64,000 bases of DNA from Chenopodium formosanum (taxonomy: Eukaryota > Streptophyta > Magnoliopsida > Caryophyllales > Amaranthaceae). The DNA is taken from contig CM044858.1 of NCBI GenBank assembly GCA_024500155.1, forward strand, positions 27,484,786 to 27,548,785. Direction: 5' to 3'. A program made the translations under genes and the position numbers. Of this stretch, positions 57,220 through 64,000 are shown piece by piece. A model generated the notes under the pieces. That model saw nothing but the letters and a program-made list of their open reading frames with translations. It searched no databases and was not told the DNA's origin. How positions within the stretch are numbered: position 1 is the stretch's first letter; every line of letters begins with the position of its first letter.

Positions 57220-59049
57220 ATGAATACTCACGAAAAGCTCGAGGAAGGATACTCAACTCAGAGACCTCCTATGTTCAACGGGAAGTTCTATACCTACTGG
57301 AAGAACCGTATGGAGATCTTTATCAAGGCGGAGAACTACCAAGTATGGAGGGTCATTGAAGTTGGTGATTTCGAAGTCACCAAAACAAATGCTCAGAATG
57401 AGGTAATCCCTAAGCCTATGTCTGAATATGAGAAAGAGGATTTTGACAAAATGGAAATCAATGCTATGGCTGTGAAATTGCTCCATTGCGGGCTTGGACC
57501 ACATGAACACAATCGTGTTATGGGGTGCAAGAACGCTAAGGAAATCTGGGATTTGCTGCAGATTACTCATGAAGGAACTAATGAGGTTAAACGCTCAAAA
57601 ATCGATCTACTTATGTCTAAGTATGAAAGATTCGAGATGCAACCTAAGGAGACCATCCAGGAGATGCTAACTCGTTTTACTAACATCATAAATGAGTTGG
57701 TTTCCCTTGGTAGACAGATTCCTACAGATGAGCAGGTTAGGAAGGTTCTCAGAAGTCTTCCACAGGACGAGAGATGGAGAGCTAAGGTGACAGCCCTACA
57801 GGAAACTAAGGACTTCACCAAGTTCAACATTGAGCAACTTGCTGGCTCTCTCATGACCCATGAGCTGCACCTTGGAGTCAACACTGAAACCATGAGGAAG
57901 AAGGGGTTGGCTCTGAAAGCAGAGGAGGAGGAAGACTCAGAAGTGGACGAGGATGAAGCTGCCATGATCGTTCGAAGGTTCAAAAGGATATTCAAGAAAG
58001 GCCGCACCTCAAGGAACTTCGGGAAAAAGAACTCCAATGCCAAACCTGCCTACAGCTGCCACAGGTGTGGATCCCCAGATCACTTTATCAAGGACTGTCC
58101 CCTCTGGGAAAATGATAAAGGAAAAGGAAAGGGCAAGGAGCAAGGAAAGGAAAAATTCAGCAAAGCAAACTTTCAAAAGTCGGACATGAGAAAAGCCATG
58201 ATAGCAGCTTGGGGTGATTCTGACAGTGAAGAAGATGAGGATGACCAACCAGAAGAGGAGACAGCCAATTTGTGTCTGATGACCAAATCAGATGATGAAA
58301 AGGCCTACCTTGAGGAACTCCACAAAGAGGTATTTCTTGATCCTAAACAGCTTAAAACTCTCTCTAAAGATGTCTTAATAGATTTGTGTCTAGAAGAAGA
58401 AGAATTCTTTAGAGAAACTTGTGTGAAACTGAATAAGTGTGAGAAGGCTCTTAAGGTTTGCAAGGAACATGGAACTTGGTTGGAAACAGCATATGCCAAG
58501 TCCCAAAGCAAATTGCAAGAGCTGAATATTAAGTATAAACACATAAAAGAGATAGCTGATAGAATCAAGAATGAAAGTATTCTTTTGAATGTTGAATTAA
58601 CTCAGTATAAGCTCATGAATTCTGATATCAGTTCTAGCAGTTCCTCGAGTGATCAGTTGCTTAAATTCAATGTTGATTTTGAAAATCTGAAAAATGAACT
58701 TTCGACTTTAAGGAATAAAAAAGATCAACTTGAAAATGAACTGAATGCTAGAAAGGATAGGAGTATTGACCCAAAAGTTATACCCAAATGGATTGCTGAA
58801 GCTCAAGGAAAAAGAACAGAAGGACTTGGTTATATGACCAAGAGAAAAGGTAAACAAAAGAAATATGTTGAGCTTCCTAGCATGAAGATGTGTACCTTTT
58901 GTGGTAAGACTGGACATCTCTATGGTCAATGTTGGAATAGAGAAGAAGCTAATCAAAGGAATATGAAACAAGTGTGGGTCAAGAAAACTGATATTGCATC
59001 CACGTCAAAGGAACCCAAGGAAACCTGGGTTCCTGATTCTAATGCTTAG
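57220..59049 (+). CDS. Sirevirus-type gag
   Basis: Starts at the ATG at 57220 and runs 609 codons to TAG at 59047-59049. Residues 1-230 match the copia gag capsid-like domain (YTYWKNRMEIFIKAEN, later LLHCGLGPHEHNRV and EIWDLLQITHEG). A first zinc knuckle CX2CX4HX4C is CHRCGSPDHFIKDC at residues 280-293, and a second is CTFCGKTGHLYGQC at residues 558-571. Between them is an acidic tract and a long charged coiled coil (about residues 390-540), typical of the large Sirevirus gag. Gag forms the particle that holds the RNA. The stop separates it from pol, which follows in another frame six bases later. No internal stop is present. Confidence 0.9.
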   Translation: MNTHEKLEEGYSTQRPPMFNGKFYTYWKNRMEIFIKAENYQVWRVIEVGDFEVTKTNAQNEVIPKPMSEYEKEDFDKMEINAMAVKLLHCGLGPHEHNRVMGCKNAKEIWDLLQITHEGTNEVKRSKIDLLMSKYERFEMQPKETIQEMLTRFTNIINELVSLGRQIPTDEQVRKVLRSLPQDERWRAKVTALQETKDFTKFNIEQLAGSLMTHELHLGVNTETMRKKGLALKAEEEEDSEVDEDEAAMIVRRFKRIFKKGRTSRNFGKKNSNAKPAYSCHRCGSPDHFIKDCPLWENDKGKGKGKEQGKEKFSKANFQKSDMRKAMIAAWGDSDSEEDEDDQPEEETANLCLMTKSDDEKAYLEELHKEVFLDPKQLKTLSKDVLIDLCLEEEEFFRETCVKLNKCEKALKVCKEHGTWLETAYAKSQSKLQELNIKYKHIKEIADRIKNESILLNVELTQYKLMNSDISSSSSSSDQLLKFNVDFENLKNELSTLRNKKDQLENELNARKDRSIDPKVIPKWIAEAQGKRTEGLGYMTKRKGKQKKYVELPSMKMCTFCGKTGHLYGQCWNREEANQRNMKQVWVKKTDIASTSKEPKETWVPDSNA

Positions 59050-59054
59050 TTTTC

Positions 59055-62000
59055 TTGCAGGTTCTAGTGAGGGGGAACAACTCGTGGTATCTCGACAGCG
59101 GGTGTTCAAAGCATATGACAGGTGATAAATCAAAATTCCACTCACTAGAAGACTACCCTGGAGGAACAGTAACCTTTGGGGACAATAAGAAGGGCGAGAT
59201 CATTGGAAAAGGAAAAATTGGAAGATCAAAATCTCATTCCATTGATAATGTGTTCCTGGTCGAGGGCTTAATGCACAATTTGCTCAGTATATCACAATTT
59301 TGTGATAAGGGAAACTCTGTAAGTTTTACTTCTGATTCTTGCAACATCATCAACAACAAATCAGGAAAGGTTGTTCTAGAAGGAACAAGAAGAGGGAATA
59401 CATATACTGTAGACCTCAACTTAATCCCAAGGAACAACCTTACATGTCTGAGTGTTGTTGAAGATGATCCCCTGCTATGGCATAAACGTTTTGGACATGC
59501 TAGCTTTTCATTACTGAACAAACTAAGGTCAAGGGATTTGGTTGTGGGACTTCCTATTATCAAGTTCCTACAGAACAAAGTTTGTGATGCATGTGTGAAA
59601 GGCAAGCATGTTCGCTCATCTTTTAAATTGAAGAAAATGGTGAGCACTACAAAGCCTTTGGAACTAATCCATATGGACTTGTGTGGTCCCATGAGAATTC
59701 AAAGCAGGAGTGGCAAGAAATATGTTTTGGTTATTGTTGATGATTATTCTAGATTCACTTGGGTTATTTTTCTTGCAAGTAAAGATGAAACTTTTGACGA
59801 GTTTGTTACTTTTGCCAAGAAAATACAGAAAATCAGTGGTTACTCACTAGTCCATCTCAGATCAGATCACGGAACTGAATTTGAGAACTCAAGATTCGAT
59901 GAGTTTTGCAGGGAAAATGGCATGAACCATAACTTCTCAGCTCCAAGAACTCCCCAACAGAATGGGGTCGTGGAAAGGAAGAATCGAACCCTTGAGGAAA
60001 TGGCTAGAACCATGCTGATTGCAAGTGGATTGCCAAGGAACTTCTAGGCTGAAGCCGTGAATACAGCATGTTACATTCTTAACAGAGTAACAATCAGAAG
60101 CATCATCAACAAGACTCCCTATGAACTTTTCAGGGGAAGGAAACCAAACATATCTCATCTTAGGACCTTTGGTTGTAAGTGCTTTGTACATAATAATGGT
60201 AAGAAAAATCTAGGCAAATTTGATGAGAGAAGTAAAGAGGCTGTATTTCTTGGATATGCCTCTGATAGCAAAGCTTATAGAGTTTACAATAAGAACTCAA
60301 TGTGTGTTGAGGAAAGCATTCACATAATATTTGATGAAGTTAACCAGTGTGTGAGTGTACAGGAACAGGAAGAAGATAATGATTTTGAAATAGGATTGAT
60401 CAGAGACAAAGATGAAGAAGAAGATCAAAAGCAAGCCAAAGAAAAGCATCCTGCAGCAGAAGAAGAACCTCAAGAGAATGAAGACGTTCCTCACCAAGAT
60501 GAACAGGTGAATGAGGAACAAGCTGAAGAGGAACAAGCAGAGGGAACAGGACAAGAAGCTCCTCAAATTGGAGTTCCAGCAAGGGAATTTCATCCCAAGC
60601 CATTCAGGTATAGAGGTTCCCATCCTACTGATCTCATAATCAGTGACATTGGGAAAGGAACTCAAACCAGATCACAAATGAGGAACTTCTGTGCGTTCCA
60701 AGCATTTCTATCCATCCTAGAGCCTCGAAATCATCAAGAAGCCTTGGGAGATGCTGACTGGATAGTAGCCATGCAAGAGGAACTAAATGAGTTCGAAAGG
60801 AACAAAGTCTGGCACCTTGAGCCAAAGCCTAAGGAAAAGAAGATCATTGGGCTCAAGTGGGTGTTCAGGAACAAGCTGGATGAGCATGGTACCATTGTAA
60901 GAAACAAGGCAAGGTTGGTTGTGAAAGGCTATAACCAACAGGAAGGTATTGATTTCGATGAAACCTTTGCTCCAGTAGCTAGATTAGAAGCTATTAGAAT
61001 TCTAGTAGCTTTCGCCTCTTTTATAGGTTTCAAACTCTATCAAATGGATGTGAAATGTGCTTTTCTAAATGGTTTCTTAAATGAGGAGGTATTTGTAGAA
61101 CAACCTCCAGGTTTCGAAAATCCTAAATTTCCAAATCATGTCTTCAAGCTTGATAAAGCTCTTTATGGGCTTAAGCAAGCACCAAGAGCCTGGTATGAAA
61201 GGCTCTCAAAGTTCCTCCTGAAAAATGATTTCAAAAGGGGAAAGGTTGATAAAACTCTTTTTCTTAAATCTAGAGGAACTGATTTGTTGGTAGTACAGAT
61301 TTATGTTGATGATATTATATTTGGTGCTACTAACAATGGTTTGTGCAAGTACTTTGCTGAGCTAATGGGTGGTGAATTTGAGATGAGCATGATGGGTGAA
61401 CTAAATTTCTTCCTTGGACTCCAAATAAAGCAAACAGCAGAAGGAATAATGATTCACCAGCAGAAGTACATCAAGGAACTTCTGAAGAAGTACAACATGG
61501 AGAATGCCAAGACAAATCACACACCTATGGGAACAGCAACGAGACTTGATGATGATCCACAAGGAACAAGTGTGGATCAGACGACTTATAGAGGTATGAT
61601 TGGTTCATTGCTATATCTAACAGCCAGTAGGCCTGACATCTCTTTTAGTGTTGGATTGTGTGCTAGATTTCAGTCTAACCCTAAGGAATCTCATCTAACG
61701 GCTGTTAAGAGAATTTTGAGATACCTCAAAGGAACAGATAACCTGTGTCTGTTCTATCCTAGAAGTGATGACTTTATGCTTAGAGGATTTACTGATGCTG
61801 ACTATGCTGGTGACTTAGTCAACAGGAAAAGCACCTCAGGTATGGTTCAGTTCCTTGGCTCTTGTCTAGTTTCTTGGGGTTCCAAGAAACAAAATACTGT
61901 TGCATTGTCTACTGCAGAGGCTGAGTATGTAGCAGCAGCTGCTTGTTGCTCTCAAGTCCTTTGGATCAAACAACAGTTGCGTGACTTTGGTATTAAATTT

Positions 62001-62246
62001 AATTGCATTACTATCTATTGTGATAACACTAGTGCAATTTGCATATCTAAAGATCCAGTCCATCATTCAAGAGTCAAGCATATTCATATAAGGCATCATT
62101 TCCTTAAGGATAATGTTGAAAAGGGTTTAATTAAGTTAGATTTCTGCCAAACTGACAATCAAATTGCAGATATATTAACTAAGCCCTTGAATAGAGAAAG
62201 GCATGAGAAGATGAGAATGGAACTTGGGATGATTAAGTTATACTAA
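59055..62246 (+). pseudogene. Sirevirus-type pol: protease, integrase, reverse transcriptase, RNase H
   Basis: One frame from about 59055 to the stop at 62244-62246, broken by a single TAG at 60045-60047. Protease has WYLDSGCSKHM (catalytic Asp codon 59093). The integrase zinc region has WHKRFGHAS and CDACVKGKH, and the catalytic triad is Asp 59676, Asp 59865 and Glu 59973 with 35 residues between the last two. Reverse transcriptase has QMDVKCAFLNG and YVDD at 61302-61313. RNase H has RGFTDADYAGD, STAEAEYVAAA and YCDNTSAIC and ends near DILTKPLN. The TAG sits in NF*AEAVN, where copia integrases usually have Trp, so it is probably a TGG to TAG change. The frame relative to gag implies a frameshift or decayed junction. 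Confidence 0.9.
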
Positions 62247-62732
62247 GAGAAATGCATCAAGTTCCCTCAGGTATGAAACTCAAACTGACGTGCTTAAACT
62301 ATTGTATACTATGCACAAGTGTTATATGTTTAATTACATAGTTAAGGCAAGTTGTGAGCAGGAGTAACATTTACTAATGGGCATGTAAATTTGAAAGTCA
62401 TAGATATTAGAAGTCCAAAATTGATTGCATGAGCCTTATTGAATTGTTCCGTGTATCAAGTTGTATTTGCAAGCAATTTCATTGAATTCAAAAGATAAAA
62501 TTGTTGTGTTTATCTGATCTTCAAAATTCAAATTTTTTTATCTAAACACTAAATTCGGATGAATATATCAAAATTCATCATTATCTTTTGTTCAAAAGTT
62601 GCCCACATCCATTACTCTCTTGAAACACGGTTTACGTTTCCCTAAGCAATAAATAGGAGTGTCAAATCAATTAAATTCACCTCACCTCCCAAACGACACC
62701 TCACTCCCTCAAGTTACCTCCACCATAAAAGC
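62247..62732. other. Spacer between pol and envelope-like frame
   Basis: AT-rich, about 490 bp. It includes AAGTTCCCTCAGG at 62266, echoing the GTTCC motif of the LTR. No frame is supported. Confidence 0.5.
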
Positions 62733-64000
62733 ATGTCAGCCTCACCAAAAATTACACCTCACAAAAATTACCTTCTCACTCATCACTTCGATCAAAACTT
62801 CTCACCAATGTCTGTCTCACCAAAAACCCAAGTTGAAGCCGAAACAAACACCAACCCTGTTCCAGAAATTACCATGGAAATCATCCCCGAAACTCAAAAT
62901 CCTGAGCCGCAAAAGAAAGAATCTCCTACTGCGTCCAATTCTTCCCGAAAGAGAAAATTCGAGGACATGCAAGAAGAGGAGGAGAGCATTTCGGAGATGG
63001 GGGTCAATTATCGAGACAAACCTGCCTCTATGAAGAAACAGGAGAGAATTGGCGATCACTTTGTGACAGGTTTGGCTCTTAATTTACCTTGGTGTAAATC
63101 TGTTAAGCTTTATGAATTGTTGGATTTGTTTGAAGCTCAAAATTGGGTGAATTTGTTGGGTGAGTGTTTTAATCGGAGTATGTATGTTGATGCTATGAGG
63201 GATTTTTGTAAAAGTTTCAAATACTCTAAAGGTGTTATTCGCTGCTGTGTGTATGAAAAAGAAATTGAGTTTGATGCGATGTACTTGGCTGAGTTGTTTG
63301 ATGTTCCTAATACTGGATATGACTTGTATTTTAAAAGCAATGTGATAAGGAACCCTCTTCCTGATGCAAACATTGATGAGATTGTGGAGTATCTAGGTGG
63401 AGACCCTGAGGAAACCTACATAAACCACAATGACCTAACCCCTCTTGACAAAATCCTGCTGAAATTTGTGTTCAATGACATAATCCCTCGTTCTCAAAAG
63501 AGAGACAGTGCCAACAAGCTTGACTCTGTCTTAATCTACTGCCTAGCCAAAAAGATCCAGATCAACTTCCCTTCAATCATGATCCAACATCTAGCTCATT
63601 GTGTTCCTAAAGGCTGGAAAGTTGGATATGGTAACCTACTCACTTATGTGTTTGAAAGTTTTGGCATTTCCTTTGCTAATAAAGAACCCCTGCCCCTCAA
63701 AAACACCGAATATATACAACCTATTTTCCTTGAAAACCATAAGATGAAAGTTGTAGATGGATGTTTTGAAGTTGTGCAGGAGGAAAAGAGGCCAAAAGAA
63801 GTAGGTGGTCCAGTTGAGGGGGAAGTAGGAGAAGATGAGGCAAAAGAGGCTATAGGGAATGTGGTTCAGGAGTTACAGGATCAGGAGGAGGAAGAGGAAA
63901 AACAGGTGGAAGAGGTAGTTGAGACAGGGGGAAGAAAGAAGAGGAAGAGCTTGAGGTTGATGAAGAAAAAGGAAACCCCAGCACCTATATGCATTGATAT
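62733..64000 (+). CDS. Envelope-like / post-pol frame of the Sirevirus, incomplete at window end
   Basis: Open from ATG 62733 to the end of the window, over 420 codons with no stop. Residues 1-100 are polar and Pro/Thr/Ser-rich, ending in a basic patch (SSRKRKFEDM). A folded region follows with GLALNLPWCKSVKLYELLDL, NRSMYVDAMRDF and LTPLDKILLKFVFND, a pattern like the domain carried by extra frames of plant LTR elements (recalled as putative plant transposon protein, PF20167-like). After residue 330 it becomes very acidic (EEEEEKQVEEVVE), then basic (GGRKKRKSLRLMKKK). Sireviruses commonly carry such a third frame, called envelope-like, though no membrane segment or signal peptide is visible in this portion. 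The function is unknown. Confidence 0.7.
   Translation, partial: MSASPKITPHKNYLLTHHFDQNFSPMSVSPKTQVEAETNTNPVPEITMEIIPETQNPEPQKKESPTASNSSRKRKFEDMQEEEESISEMGVNYRDKPASMKKQERIGDHFVTGLALNLPWCKSVKLYELLDLFEAQNWVNLLGECFNRSMYVDAMRDFCKSFKYSKGVIRCCVYEKEIEFDAMYLAELFDVPNTGYDLYFKSNVIRNPLPDANIDEIVEYLGGDPEETYINHNDLTPLDKILLKFVFNDIIPRSQKRDSANKLDSVLIYCLAKKIQINFPSIMIQHLAHCVPKGWKVGYGNLLTYVFESFGISFANKEPLPLKNTEYIQPIFLENHKMKVVDGCFEVVQEEKRPKEVGGPVEGEVGEDEAKEAIGNVVQELQDQEEEEEKQVEEVVETGGRKKRKSLRLMKKKETPAPICID

Larger units (their letters stand above)
55764..64000 (+). mobile_element. Sirevirus-type Ty1/copia element, runs off the window
   Basis: 5' LTR, primer-binding site complementary to initiator methionine tRNA, gag with two zinc knuckles, pol in copia order (protease, integrase, reverse transcriptase, RNase H) and a further long frame after pol. 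The extra frame and the long gag with a coiled-coil region place it near the SIRE/Maximus group. It is inserted in the reverse transcriptase of the minus-strand copia element. The 3' LTR is not in the window. Frames are largely intact, so the insertion is young. Confidence 0.9.

Overview
This is a nuclear, AT-rich, transposon-dominated window from a flowering plant, most likely a eudicot. The host shows in the short GT-AG introns, a plant-type B3 domain, a FAR1-type transposase, plant mobile domain (PMD) reading frames, CACTA, Stowaway-like and Mutator-like short elements, plant Ty3 and Ty1/copia retroelements, and AAACCCT-type telomere-like repeats. I see no bacterial, organellar, rRNA, tRNA or CRISPR feature. 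A Caryophyllales host is possible, but nothing in the window proves it.

Layout. 1-7.4 kb: four fold-back elements with long terminal inverted repeats (TIRs) and GC-rich centres, plus a block of ACCCGA-type repeats. 7.4-9.3 kb: the last three exons of a host J-domain (DnaJ-like) gene, the best host gene here. 9.3-13.8 kb: intergenic DNA with a hAT-like short element, a TTA microsatellite and a 541-bp tandem duplication. 13.8-29.8 kb: one 16-kb Ty3/gypsy element of Tat type, bounded by a GGAAC target duplication. 29.8-31.2 kb: unrecognised minus-strand reading frames. 31.6-31.9 kb: degenerate telomere-like repeats. 33.3-39.7 kb: a CACTA element with TAG target duplication and another fold-back element nested inside. 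41.3-43.7 kb: decayed B3 gene, an unknown reading frame and a LINE endonuclease fragment. 43.9-45.2 kb: a Stowaway-like element with a fold-back element nested in it, both with target duplications. 47.4-48.2 kb: an unknown minus-strand gene cut by an LTR fragment related to the Tat element. 48.8-52.1 kb: a decayed FAR1/MULE transposase gene with a small convergent gene. 52.2-55.8 kb: the 3' half of a copia element on the minus strand, broken by a Sirevirus-type copia element (55.76 kb to the window end) that carries gag, pol and an open envelope-like frame.

The most interesting object is the Tat-like element. Between integrase and 3' LTR it carries two genes on the opposite strand. One (26602 down to 24232) is a PMD gene with six exons and five clean introns of 69-82 bp. 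The other (23618 down to 22137) is a DUF7745/PMD-like gene with a 79-bp intron and its own TATA box. A module of about 60 bp built from GTCGCC/GGCGAC inverted motifs occurs five times: in both LTRs, just after pol, and upstream of each antisense gene. This suggests a compound element whose captured genes have their own regulatory blocks. All its sense and antisense frames are now broken by stops, so this copy is not autonomous.

Functional host content is low: only the J-domain exons look intact. No gene cluster or operon-like arrangement is present.
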